From: Helicobacter sp.
GTDB taxonomy: Bacteria; Campylobacterota; Campylobacteria; Campylobacterales; Helicobacteraceae
Reading direction: 5' to 3'
Length of the DNA stretch: 42,072 nucleotides
Assembly: GCF_029067145.1 (NCBI RefSeq)
Contig: NZ_JAIEFA010000038.1
Location: 1-42,072, forward strand
Under the pieces are notes generated by a model, which was not told the DNA's origin, ran no database searches, and was given only the letters and a program-made list of their open reading frames with translations. Position numbers and translations under genes: made by a program. Positions 25,043-32,889 of the stretch are shown here, piece by piece; position 1 is the first letter of the stretch, and every line of letters begins with the position of its first letter.

Positions 25043-25597
25043 CTACTTCGCAATGCTAACCATAGAGGGACGCAAAACCCTTTCTTTATATTTATAACCC
25101 TTTTGCATTTCTGCAACAATCTCGCCCGAATCGTGCTCATCACTTTGCACTTGCATAATTGCATCGTGGAAATTCGGGTCAAACCCACCCTCTGTTAAAA
25201 TGGGTTCAATCCCGTGCTTTGCCAATGTTTTTAACAAATTATCCAAAGTTAGCGCAATGCCCTCTTCTATTTTTCTTAAAATTTCCTCTTGATTTTCGCT
25301 ATTTTCTTTAGAATCACGGATTGTTTTTAATGCAATTTCAAGAGTATCAAGACTTGAAAGCAAGTCTTTGGCGATTTTTTCATACGCATATTCTAAAGCT
25401 TGGTCTTTATCACGAATCAAACGTTTTTTGGTATTTTCAAAATCTGCGTAAGCACGCACATATTGGTCTTTTAACTCGTTAATTTGCGATTGTAATGCTT
25501 CTTTAGAATCCGCATCATTTACCACCACTTCCTCTTGGGATTCGTCATTTTCTTGCGAATCGTCAAAAGTTTGATTTTCATTTTGCTCTTCTTGCAC
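25043..25597 (-). CDS. grpE: Nucleotide exchange factor GrpE
   Basis: A 184-residue DnaK partner that releases ADP. A glutamate-rich disordered start (residues 1-33) leads into the long dimerising helix with LKDQYVRAYADFENTKKRLIRDKD near 42-65, then the beta domain with HGIEPILTEGGFDPNFHDAIMQV near 132-155 and GYKYKERVLRPSMVSIAK at the end. The start is GTG at 25597 with AAGGAG upstream. In H. pylori hrcA precedes grpE; here grpE is the first gene, directly behind a strong promoter. Confidence 0.96.
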   Translation of the reverse strand: MQEEQNENQTFDDSQENDESQEEVVVNDADSKEALQSQINELKDQYVRAYADFENTKKRLIRDKDQALEYAYEKIAKDLLSSLDTLEIALKTIRDSKENSENQEEILRKIEEGIALTLDNLLKTLAKHGIEPILTEGGFDPNFHDAIMQVQSDEHDSGEIVAEMQKGYKYKERVLRPSMVSIAK

Positions 25598-25671
25598 TTT
25601 CGCTCCTTAAATTTGATTTTTGAATATTTAAAATTGAATTTTAGCAATTATTCTTTCAAATTTCAAGCGAA

Positions 25672-25700
25672 ATTATATAACTTTAGTCTATTATTGTCAA
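25672..25700 (-). promoter_or_regulatory. Consensus sigma-70 promoter of grpE-dnaK
   Basis: On the minus strand TTGACA (25700-25695) and TATAAT (25677-25672) are separated by exactly 17 bases. A perfect two-box promoter is rare in Helicobacter, where the -35 is usually poor. The leader to the GTG would be about 65-70 bases. No CIRCE (TTAGCACTC-N9-GAGTGCTAA) and no clear HspR-type CTTGAGT inverted repeat is seen nearby. Confidence 0.7.
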
Positions 25701-25775
25701 GTTAAATTAACAAAATAAACTAAACTTTCTTAAAATTTTATACGCAATTATTGAATTTTTGAGAATTAAGAATTT

Positions 25776-25789
25776 AATCTTGCAAGATT
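25776..25789. repeat. 14-bp perfect palindrome
   Basis: AATCTTGCAAGATT reads the same on both strands. It lies between the divergent grpE and M23 genes. It may be an operator, or part of a degenerate repeat, since AGATTGCTTGGCTC follows at 25799. Confidence 0.35.
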
Positions 25790-25891
25790 CTTGCATTTAG
25801 ATTGCTTGGCTCACAGGACGAGGGTTAATAGGATTTTTAAGCAAAACTCTGTTATCCTTAAGCCTTTTAAACTTTATAAGGAGAATCCCAA

Positions 25892-26746
25892 ATGAGAGTT
25901 TCTAATATGCTAACTAATGCAATCTTTCAAAAATTATTCCTTTTGTTTTTTTTTGTTTTTGGCACACAATTTTTCGCAGAAGATTCCATTGCCACTCCCT
26001 CAACCTTTCAAGTAGAAAATGGTAAAACAATTATTCTATCTACTACAGCTTCCAATCCAAAACCTATTAAAATTCATCAAAAAACTTATACTTGGATTCC
26101 ACACCCTAGTGATAAATCCCAAAAAATAGCGATTCTTTCTATCCCTTATCGCACACCTGCTTCTACAATTACATTAGAAAATGGCTCTATTGTTCAAATT
26201 ATCACTGGAAATTACACCAAAGAGCAAATTCAAGCAAATCCTAACAAAGTCAAACCCAATCCCAAAAATCAAGAAAGAATCCAAAGAGAACGCGAAGAAG
26301 CAAACAAAATTTACAGCAATTACAGCCAAGAAAGACTTTGGGATTCTGCTTTTATCTATCCTATGCAAAGCGTCATTACAAGCCCTTTTGGAAGCGCGCG
26401 CGTTTTTAACAATGAACTTAAAAGCTACCATAGCGGCACAGACTTTAGAGCAAAAATCGGCACAGAAATCTATGCAAGCAATCGTGGCAAAGTTGTCATT
26501 GCCAAACATCGCTTTCTAGCGGGTGGTTCTGTCGTGTTAGACCACGGCGAGGGAATCTTTAGTATGTATTATCATTGCAGTGAAATCAAAGTAGAAGTAG
26601 GACAAATTGTAGAAAAAGGAGATTTAATTGCATTAAGTGGCGCGACAGGGCGTGTGAGCGGACCACATTTGCATTTTGGGATTCTCATTCGTGGCGCGCA
26701 AGTGGATCCGCTAGACTTTATCGCGCAAGCCAACGCACTCTTTTAA
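25892..26746 (+). CDS. M23 family metallopeptidase (LytM domain)
   Basis: A 284-residue exported peptidoglycan endopeptidase. A signal sequence covers about residues 6-30 (NAIFQKLFLLFFFVFGTQFFAED). Residues 31-150 form an N-terminal module (VENGKTIILSTTASNPKPIK). The LytM catalytic domain follows with Zn ligands in HSGTDF near residue 185 and in HLHFG near 260, plus GGSVVLDHGEGIFSMYYHC between them. All expected ligands are present, so it should be active. It would cut peptide cross-links in the periplasm, as the Csd-type proteins do in cell shaping. AGGAG lies 8 bases before ATG 25892. Confidence 0.88.
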   Translation: MRVSNMLTNAIFQKLFLLFFFVFGTQFFAEDSIATPSTFQVENGKTIILSTTASNPKPIKIHQKTYTWIPHPSDKSQKIAILSIPYRTPASTITLENGSIVQIITGNYTKEQIQANPNKVKPNPKNQERIQREREEANKIYSNYSQERLWDSAFIYPMQSVITSPFGSARVFNNELKSYHSGTDFRAKIGTEIYASNRGKVVIAKHRFLAGGSVVLDHGEGIFSMYYHCSEIKVEVGQIVEKGDLIALSGATGRVSGPHLHFGILIRGAQVDPLDFIAQANALF

Positions 26747-26757
26747 AGGAAAAACAA

Positions 26758-27372
26758 ATGGACACACTAGACAAAGAGATTTTACAGAATCTCAAAACAA
26801 TCTCCCTTTCTATGTTTCGCAAAAATTTCTTTGGAATCTTTCACGGCTCAATTTCTACAAAACTAGAAGAAGGGCATTTTTTGATTAATAAAAAAGATGC
26901 AATTTTTGACGATTTAGATGAAGAATCACTAATTATGCTTTATCACAAAAGGGATTACCGCTGGAATGACGCGAGTATGGACGCTTTTATTCATTCTCTC
27001 CTTTATCAAAACATTCCTAATGCAAAATACATTGCCTATGGAATGCCCCCTTTTACCGTTTCTTATACTTTGACGCATAATAAAATCGTTCCCAAAGACT
27101 ATTTTGGCTACAAAATGCTTGAAACATTGGAGGTTTATAACCCTAAAGACTTTGATAGTTGGTATGAACGCGCCGATGTAGAAATCAACCGCTATTTCAA
27201 AGAAAGCGGTAAAAAAATTATGGTAATTCGTGGCTATGGAGTTTATGTTTATCATCGTGATTTACAGGTTTTATCTAAGCTTTTTGCTCTTTTGGAAAAT
27301 ACTTGCAAAATCTTGCATTTTAGTAGCTTACTTGAGGGAAGCAAACAAACACAAGACTTGTTTGATATTTAG
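26758..27372 (+). CDS. Class II aldolase/adducin-like protein
   Basis: A 204-residue cytoplasmic protein matching the class II aldolase/adducin fold: SMFRKNFFGIFHGSISTKLEEGHFLINKKDAIFDDL near residues 18-53, then AKYIAYGMPPFTVSYTLTHNKIVPKD near 92-118 and KKIMVIRGYGVYVYHRDL near 150. The catalytic aldolases of the fold use a cluster of three His for Zn; I cannot place all three here, so enzymatic activity is uncertain. The ATG follows AAAGGA and lies 11 bases after the M23 gene, so the two probably share a message. Homologues of unknown role are common in Campylobacterota. Confidence 0.7.
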   Translation: MDTLDKEILQNLKTISLSMFRKNFFGIFHGSISTKLEEGHFLINKKDAIFDDLDEESLIMLYHKRDYRWNDASMDAFIHSLLYQNIPNAKYIAYGMPPFTVSYTLTHNKIVPKDYFGYKMLETLEVYNPKDFDSWYERADVEINRYFKESGKKIMVIRGYGVYVYHRDLQVLSKLFALLENTCKILHFSSLLEGSKQTQDLFDI

Positions 27373-27425
27373 AGATTTGTTTGCAATTCGCAGCAATCCA
27401 CAATATTGCACAAAGCAGAATCTCT
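27371..27425. repeat. Imperfect inverted repeat at a convergent junction
   Basis: AGAGATTTGTTTGCAA (27371-27386) is an imperfect reverse complement of TTGCACAAAGCAGAATCTCT (27406-27425), with exact outer arms AGAGATT/AATCTCT. It lies between the convergent aldolase-like and SGNH genes and contains GCAGCAATCCA, like the interspersed repeats. A bidirectional terminator role is plausible. Confidence 0.45.
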
Positions 27426-27434
27426 TATGGAATC

Positions 27435-29030
27435 TCATTTCCTTTTCTTCCTAAACTCTTTTCTTAGTCTTGGCATATCAAGGAAATAGAATCTTAAATA
27501 ACCTCCTTTATACCAAGTTTTATCTGCTTGCATTAAAGCAAGTCCTAATTTGTAAGTAAAGCATTCTTTTTCTTTGAGTGCTTGTTCATAATCTGTATAG
27601 GATTCTAAAGGAGGAAGTTTTAATTTAGGATTCTTTGCAACTTTTGCTTGATATTCTGCAATCTCTTTTCTATGAGATTCTTTGATATAAGATAAAACAT
27701 AAGGCATTCGGATATATCCCCACAAGCTTTTAGCGTTTAGAATCATTGCAGAACCTAGTTTGTAAGCCAAGTGGGAGTGGATTCTATCTTTTGCTACAAG
27801 ATAAATGCTAGGGATTGGCTTTCCTTGAATGATGACTTTTTCTTTGGTGGCTTCTTTAGGAGGTGGAGACTTTGTCAATCGCATTGTCAAGCAATATTCC
27901 TCAATAATTTCTTTGATAACTTTCACATCAGGGATAAGAAAATCAAAATTATATTCCGATTCCACAATGATATTTGCGTGATTAAATGGAATCTCATAAT
28001 CCCACTTGCCGCCTTTAGCTAAGAAAAAATCAATCAAGTTAAAATAAGGAATAGTGTAAGAATGAGGGCTCAAAATCACAGCCTCACTCTTTTCTGTGTA
28101 GCAATTTGTCTCATCAAATGCACAACAACTTTTATCATCTAAAAGCAATGGGGTATTAAGAGTGTTAAACAAACGAATCAGTGAGCTGCTTTTAGAAATT
28201 TGGTGGTTTTGCGTCATCACGCGAATGCTAGAATAAACATTATAAACGCTACACTGATTTTTAGGTTTCCCATTATTCCACGCGTGGATTCCAAGCAGTG
28301 TCCAACCCTCACAATTTTTGGGGAATTGAAGCTTTATGCCTTTTTGAAAGGGATAAGCTTCCTCGCAAAATGCAGAATTTTGCAAATTAATAAGGTCAAA
28401 TCCTCCTCCTGCAGAAGTCTGCATTTCTCTAGGTGTTAAGATTCTAAATTCTGGATTTGCATTGCAAGGGATTTTTTGTTTGGGGGCTTTAAATTCATTA
28501 AGGTTTTGAACAATCTTTTGTCCAAAATAATTCATCAATCTTGCCATTTGGTGTGCTCCAAAGATTCCATAAAATCCAAATATATTTTCTTTAATATAAT
28601 GTCCTTGCATATCTATACAATTAAAGCCATAGCGATTTGCGCAGATTCTATGTGTATTATCAATTGCCGTTGCATTCTGATAAAGACTTGGATTATAAGG
28701 CAAAAGTAAAATAAGCACTTTTTTCTTTAAACGATACAATTCCTCATAAAGCCAATGGATACTAGAAAGAATAATTGAAAGAGGGACAAAACTATATCCG
28801 TGATGATTTGCAATCTCATTAATATTGCTTTCTGTAATAATTAAATCTGCTTCCCGCAAAGATTCTTGGTTTCTTTCTCTTTTTAATTCGTAAAGATTTT
28901 GCAGAGAAATAGAAGAGCCTAAAGCCAAATTTGTTAGCTTTACATTCTCTCCTCTCAAACCTTTTTGCAAGCCATTAACCATTACAGAATTGCTACCACC
29001 TAGCAAAACGATAGAATAATCCTTTGTCAT
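27435..29030 (-). CDS. SGNH hydrolase-like protein with duplicated YKLG tail
   Basis: A 531-residue protein. The N-terminus looks like an SGNH (GDSL) hydrolase: SIVLLGGSNSVM with the candidate nucleophile Ser13, TNLALGSS near residue 33, ITESNINE near 65 (the G-x-N-D position) and GIFGAHQMARLMNYFG near 155 with candidate His160. The Asp of a typical DxxH is absent. A middle section of about 240 residues is unrecognised. The tail (about 415-531) has two related units: YKLGSAMILNAKSLWGYIRM (423 on) and YKLGLALMQADKTWYKGGYL (493 on). YKLG..A...K.WYKGGY ends many Campylobacter and Helicobacter surface-glycan transferases, so a role in glycan modification is inferred. ATG 29030 has AAGGG upstream; a GTG at 29051 has none. 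Confidence 0.65.
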   Translation of the reverse strand: MTKDYSIVLLGGSNSVMVNGLQKGLRGENVKLTNLALGSSISLQNLYELKRERNQESLREADLIITESNINEIANHHGYSFVPLSIILSSIHWLYEELYRLKKKVLILLLPYNPSLYQNATAIDNTHRICANRYGFNCIDMQGHYIKENIFGFYGIFGAHQMARLMNYFGQKIVQNLNEFKAPKQKIPCNANPEFRILTPREMQTSAGGGFDLINLQNSAFCEEAYPFQKGIKLQFPKNCEGWTLLGIHAWNNGKPKNQCSVYNVYSSIRVMTQNHQISKSSSLIRLFNTLNTPLLLDDKSCCAFDETNCYTEKSEAVILSPHSYTIPYFNLIDFFLAKGGKWDYEIPFNHANIIVESEYNFDFLIPDVKVIKEIIEEYCLTMRLTKSPPPKEATKEKVIIQGKPIPSIYLVAKDRIHSHLAYKLGSAMILNAKSLWGYIRMPYVLSYIKESHRKEIAEYQAKVAKNPKLKLPPLESYTDYEQALKEKECFTYKLGLALMQADKTWYKGGYLRFYFLDMPRLRKEFRKKRK

Positions 29031-29125
29031 TGATAAGCCCTTATAGAACACGAATTTACGCCTGTTTGGAATAAATTATACTATAAGGTTATGTCAGGTT
29101 GTGTCCTTGTGAGATTCTTTCATTT

Positions 29126-29208
29126 GGATTGCTTCGTCGTTTCATACCTCGCAATGACAGGTTAATATGCATCATTGCGAGAAAATTTGAAAAATTTTTG
29201 TGGCAATC
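29126..29208. repeat. Interspersed palindromic repeat, best copy
   Basis: CTCGCAATGA (29148-29157) and TCATTGCGAG (29172-29181) are perfect inverted arms with a 14-base loop. They are bracketed by outer GATTGC (29127-29132) and GCAATC (29203-29208), also inverted. A further GGATTGCTTT follows at 29218. Short GGATTGCTTCGTCG/CTCGCAATGACA elements of this kind are scattered between genes in several bacteria. It is non-coding and lies in the gap between azlD and the SGNH gene. Confidence 0.6.
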
Positions 29209-29280
29209 TATAATTTTGGATTGCTTTAAAGATTCCATTGTAGAATCCATTTATGCGCACTTAAAGAGCGCATTGAACAC

Positions 29281-29625
29281 TTAAGAAACCCCAAGCACAA
29301 AGCCTACAAAAATCACTAACGCTAACAAAAACGCACTTAAAAGGCGATTGGTCCAAAGTGTGCCAAAAAACACAAGTAGCAACAAAGCAATTTTCACAAC
29401 ATCAACGAGCGCAAACTCACTCAATAGCTGCGTAATATCACGCGTAAAAAACGCAGTTGCATACACAATCGCCCCAAGCATTGCCTGTGTGCTATAAGTT
29501 AAAAAACGATAAAATCTACCATCTTGATTGCCAAGTATGGAGTGATTAGCAAAGAAAAATGGCGTGATTCTGCAAATAAAAATACTAACCGCCGAAAAGA
29601 TTAGCAAAATCCAAAACAAACTCAT
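29281..29625 (-). CDS. azlD: AzlD-like branched-chain amino acid export subunit
   Basis: A 114-residue membrane protein with four hydrophobic spans. The AzlD layout is visible: an N-terminal span (FWILLIFSAVSIFICRITPFFF), then FYRFLTYSTQAMLGAIVYATAFF near 39-61, and two spans at the C-terminal end. It works with the larger AzlC to export branched-chain amino acids and analogues in the families studied. Its ATG overlaps the azlC TGA by 4 bases, so translation is coupled. Confidence 0.85.
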   Translation of the reverse strand: MSLFWILLIFSAVSIFICRITPFFFANHSILGNQDGRFYRFLTYSTQAMLGAIVYATAFFTRDITQLLSEFALVDVVKIALLLLVFFGTLWTNRLLSAFLLALVIFVGFVLGVS

Positions 29626-30320
29626 CTTTGCCCCCTTGTTGCGCGTTTTCTCTGCGCTTCATCATAGACTAACATCACAAATCCTATCACAAAAGGTAGA
29701 ATCAGCAGATAAAATTTTGGGCTAAAAGCTATCATAAAGGGCGCGAGAATGAAGCCCCAAAAATAGCTTCCCACTTCTTTAAGGTTTGGATAATGCTTCG
29801 CCGCAAGTCCCGTGAATTGCAGAGGCAGAACAAGAGAGACGATTTGCTTAAGCTCGGGCGAACTAAGAGCCGCTCCTGTGCTATACCCTATACCTGTGCA
29901 AATGAGCGAAACAATCCATATTGGCAAGCCAAGCCCCAAAAAATAAGCAAAAGGCGACTCATTCATTTGTTTGAACTTAGAAACACAGCCACTAAACACA
30001 GAGGGACAAATCAAAATGCTAGAGAGTGAGAGCCAAAAAAGATTGGTGCGCTTTAAATAAGGAGCAAGTGTGGCAGACATTAGCAAAAATCGTGCATTCA
30101 TCGCTAGAATCAAGGGAATCAAAATATAGCCATCATAATAACTCTGCACAAGCAAAAACTGCAAAGGTGTCGAAAATACAAAAAGTGTCGTGGATAGACT
30201 CTCAAAAAAACTTAAGCTATTTTCAAACGCATTCGCACCAATGGAAAGATAGAGAAAAATAAAAGAAACACCAAAAATAGAGGAATCTTTTATCCCATCA
30301 ATGAAATAATTTTTTATCAT
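29622..30320 (-). CDS. azlC: AzlC-like branched-chain amino acid export permease
   Basis: A 232-residue membrane protein with about five to six spans. AzlC family strings are GIKDSSIFGVSFIFLYLSIGANAF near residue 9, STPLQFLLVQSYYDGYILIPLILAMNARFLLMSATLAPYL near 50-89 (the N-A-R-F block is characteristic) and GLGLPIWIVSLICTGIGYSTGA near 128. GGAG lies 7 bases before the ATG at 30320, and a TATAAC box lies near 30370. It forms a two-gene operon with azlD. Confidence 0.88.
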   Translation of the reverse strand: MIKNYFIDGIKDSSIFGVSFIFLYLSIGANAFENSLSFFESLSTTLFVFSTPLQFLLVQSYYDGYILIPLILAMNARFLLMSATLAPYLKRTNLFWLSLSSILICPSVFSGCVSKFKQMNESPFAYFLGLGLPIWIVSLICTGIGYSTGAALSSPELKQIVSLVLPLQFTGLAAKHYPNLKEVGSYFWGFILAPFMIAFSPKFYLLILPFVIGFVMLVYDEAQRKRATRGQR

Positions 30321-30366
30321 ACTGCAACTCCAACGCCAACCAATCTAGCATATCTTTATTATCAAT

Positions 30367-30372
30367 GTTATA
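30367..30372 (-). promoter_or_regulatory. Candidate -10 box for azlCD
   Basis: TATAAC on the minus strand, 47 bases before the azlC ATG. The remaining sequence to rplI (30373-30506) shows no gene. Confidence 0.35.
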
Positions 30373-30506
30373 CATTACTTTTCCTTAGTATTTATTTTTA
30401 TTTATCCCTTATTATGGATAAGCAAACATTCTAACCAAAACCCTTGCTTAAAAACAAGTTTTGTCCGCCACAATATTGGAGGATTTAAAACTTAGCAAAA
30501 ATCTGC

Positions 30507-30512
30507 TACAAT
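30507..30512 (+). promoter_or_regulatory. Candidate -10 box for rplI-hslVU-era-csd6
   Basis: TACAAT following ATCTGC, 34 bases before the rplI ATG. It is the only good -10-like box in the short leader of this operon. Confidence 0.4.
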
Positions 30513-30545
30513 TCTACTCATACAAAACAATGCCAAAGGAATGAA

Positions 30546-30992
30546 ATGAAAGTTTTATTATTACAAGATGTCAAAGGTTTAGGCAAAAAAGGCGAAATTT
30601 GCGAGGTAAAAGACGGATATGGAAGAAATTTTTTGGTCGGCAAGGGATTGGCAGATTTTGCGACTAATGAAGTGATTAACCGCTACAAAGCAGCGCAGAA
30701 AAAGGCTGCGGAAATAGCAGCAGAGGAAAAATCTTTAATGGAAATGACTGCAAAAAAACTCTCTGAAGTCGTTGTGAAAATTGTGCAAAAAGTTGGTGCA
30801 AACGGCTCACTTTATGGAGCAATCACCAAAGAAGACATTGCGGAATCTCTAGCAAAAGAACACCGCCTAGAAATAGACAAAAAAACGATTGAACTCAAAA
30901 GCCCTATCAAATCTACTGGTGTTTATGAAGTAGAAGTGAAATTAGGACACGGAATCTCTGCGACTTTAAAAGTAGATGTAGAGGCACAATAA
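30546..30992 (+). CDS. rplI: 50S ribosomal protein L9
   Basis: A 148-residue two-domain ribosomal protein. The N-terminal rRNA-binding domain has the signature MKVLLLQDVKGLGKKGEICEV-KDGYGRNFLVGKGLA. A long connecting helix (VINRYKAAQKKAAEIAAEEKSLMEMTAKKL) follows, then the C-terminal domain with VGANGSLYGAITKEDIAESL. The second of two nearby ATGs is used, 5 bases after AAAGGA. Its stop overlaps the hslV ATG by one base. Confidence 0.97.
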   Translation: MKVLLLQDVKGLGKKGEICEVKDGYGRNFLVGKGLADFATNEVINRYKAAQKKAAEIAAEEKSLMEMTAKKLSEVVVKIVQKVGANGSLYGAITKEDIAESLAKEHRLEIDKKTIELKSPIKSTGVYEVEVKLGHGISATLKVDVEAQ

Positions 30993-31525
30993 TGTTTGAA
31001 GCAACAACGATTCTAGCTTATAAAAGCGACAAGGGGGCAGTGATTGGCGGTGATGGGCAAGTTACCTTTGGGAACTGCGTCTTAAAAGGCAATGCAACCA
31101 AAATCCGCACACTCTACAATGGCAAGATTTTGAGTGGATTTGCAGGAAGCACAGCAGACGCTTTCACGCTTTTTGATATATTTGAGCGAATCTTAGAAAA
31201 CAAAAAGGGCGATTTGCTCAAATCTGTAATGGAATTTTCCAAAGAATGGCGCAAAGATAAATATTTAAGGCGATTAGAAGCGATGATGATTGTGCTAGAT
31301 AAAGAACATATTTTTATCCTTAGTGGAACAGGAGATGTTGTAGAGCCAGAAGATGGCAAAATCGCAGCCATTGGAAGCGGGGGAAACTATGCTTTAAGTG
31401 CCGCGCGCGCATTAGATAGATTCCACAGCACATTAGAGCCCAAAGAAATTGTATTAGAATCCCTCAAAATCGCTGGAGAACTCTGCATTTATACAAATAC
31501 AAATATCAAAATTTTAGAACTTTAA
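30992..31525 (+). CDS. hslV: ATP-dependent protease subunit HslV
   Basis: A 177-residue peptidase subunit of the HslUV (ClpQY) two-ring protease. Family strings are VIGGDGQVTFGNCVLKGNATKIRTLYNGKILSGFAGSTADAFTLFD and IAAIGSGGNYALSAARAL. The nucleophile should be an N-terminal Thr after Met removal, but the frame reads Met-Phe-Glu-Ala-Thr-Thr. Thr5 or processing of a four-residue leader must therefore be invoked, as in other Helicobacter HslV proteins. Start ATG 30992 overlaps the rplI stop, and hslU follows after 17 bases. Confidence 0.96.
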   Translation: MFEATTILAYKSDKGAVIGGDGQVTFGNCVLKGNATKIRTLYNGKILSGFAGSTADAFTLFDIFERILENKKGDLLKSVMEFSKEWRKDKYLRRLEAMMIVLDKEHIFILSGTGDVVEPEDGKIAAIGSGGNYALSAARALDRFHSTLEPKEIVLESLKIAGELCIYTNTNIKILEL

Positions 31526-31542
31526 GGAAAGCAGGAAAAATC

Positions 31543-32883
31543 GTGGAAAATATGACAGCAATGACACCCAAAGCCATCGTAGAATATTTAGATGAATACA
31601 TTATCGGACAAAAAGACGCCAAAAAAGTCGTCGCAATTGCGCTTAGGAATCGCTACCGCCGCTTGCAACTACCCAAAGAGATTCAAGAAGAAGTAATGCC
31701 TAAAAATATCTTAATGATTGGCTCAACAGGCGTAGGAAAGACAGAAATTGCAAGAAGAATGGCAAAAATGATGGGCTTGCCTTTTGTCAAAGTAGAGGCT
31801 AGTAAATATACAGAAGTAGGATTTGTCGGGCGCGATGTAGAATCTATGGTGCGTGATTTGGTTGTGGCATCTATTAATTTGGTCAAAGAAGAATACCGAC
31901 ACAAAAGCACAAAAGATATTGAAAAATATGTCCTAGATAAAATCATAGAAAAACTTATCCCTCCTCTGCCTAAAGGAGCGAGCGAACAAAAGATTGAAGA
32001 ATACGAAAATGCAAGTAGTAAAATGCGCACCAAAGTGCAAAATGGGGAAATGGACCATTTAAAAATTGAGATTGAAGTGCCTAAAAGAGCCTTTGAGATT
32101 GAAGATGGTAATATGCCTGCTGAATTTGCAAAAGTGCAAGAAACGATTGCCAAAGTCTTTATCGCTTCTCCTAGAGAGAATCCCAAAAAAGAAGTAACAA
32201 TCAAAGAAGCAAAGGAACTACTTAAAATTGAAGCAAGCGAAGCACTGCTTGACTTAGAAGCGATTAAACACGAGGGGCTTAAGCGCGCAGAAAACAGCGG
32301 AATTATTTTTATTGATGAGATTGATAAAGTCGCTGTTAGTAGCAATGGACAAAGTCGCCAAGACCCAAGCAAAGAAGGCGTGCAACGCGATTTACTGCCT
32401 ATTGTGGAAGGTAGTGTCGTGAATACCAAATATGGCAGCATCAAAACAGACCATATTTTGTTTATTGCCGCAGGAGCATTTTCTTTGAGCAAGCCTAGTG
32501 ATTTGATTGCCGAATTACAAGGACGATTCCCCTTGCGTGTAGAGCTAGATAACCTAGATGAAGAGGTGCTTTATAAGATTCTAACACAGACAAAAAATTC
32601 TATTTTACGACAATATGAAGCACTTTTGAATGTAGAGGGAGTTACTTTAAAGTTTAGCGATTCTGCTATTCGGGCATTAGCGCATTATTCTCAAATCGCA
32701 AATGAAAAAACAGAAGATATTGGGGCAAGACGACTGCATACGGTGGTAGAACAAGTGATAGAGGAAATTAGCTTTGAAGCAGAAAATTATCAAGGACAAG
32801 AAGTAGAAATTACTGAATCTCTCGTGGCAGAGAAATTAGAATCCCTCGTAGCGGATTCCGATGTGGCGCGTTATATTCTATAA
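31543..32883 (+). CDS. hslU: HslUV protease ATPase subunit HslU
   Basis: A 446-residue AAA+ unfoldase. MTPKAIVEYLDEYIIGQKDAKKVVAIALRNR near the start is typical. Walker A is IGSTGVGKTE near residue 60, and Walker B is GIIFIDEIDKVAV near 252. The I domain between them (about 110-240) includes the acidic and basic stretch EEYENASSKMRTKVQ. Sensor 2 is EDIGARRLHTVVEQ near 393, and the C-terminus VARYIL inserts into HslV. The GTG at 31543 has AGGA upstream; an ATG 9 bases later is an alternative. Confidence 0.97.
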   Translation: MENMTAMTPKAIVEYLDEYIIGQKDAKKVVAIALRNRYRRLQLPKEIQEEVMPKNILMIGSTGVGKTEIARRMAKMMGLPFVKVEASKYTEVGFVGRDVESMVRDLVVASINLVKEEYRHKSTKDIEKYVLDKIIEKLIPPLPKGASEQKIEEYENASSKMRTKVQNGEMDHLKIEIEVPKRAFEIEDGNMPAEFAKVQETIAKVFIASPRENPKKEVTIKEAKELLKIEASEALLDLEAIKHEGLKRAENSGIIFIDEIDKVAVSSNGQSRQDPSKEGVQRDLLPIVEGSVVNTKYGSIKTDHILFIAAGAFSLSKPSDLIAELQGRFPLRVELDNLDEEVLYKILTQTKNSILRQYEALLNVEGVTLKFSDSAIRALAHYSQIANEKTEDIGARRLHTVVEQVIEEISFEAENYQGQEVEITESLVAEKLESLVADSDVARYIL

Positions 32884-32889
32884 AAATCT

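Noticed and set aside
25601..25891. Search for CIRCE or HspR sites and for a tRNA in the grpE/M23 gap
   Set aside because: No TTAGCACTC/GAGTGCTAA pair, no clear CTTGAGT-type inverted repeat and no cloverleaf with a TTCGA arm could be seen by eye.
31683..32492. Long open frame (269 codons) antisense to hslU
   Set aside because: The composition is rich in Ser, Leu and Ile as expected for the mirror of a charged protein. There is no binding site, and hslU itself is certain.
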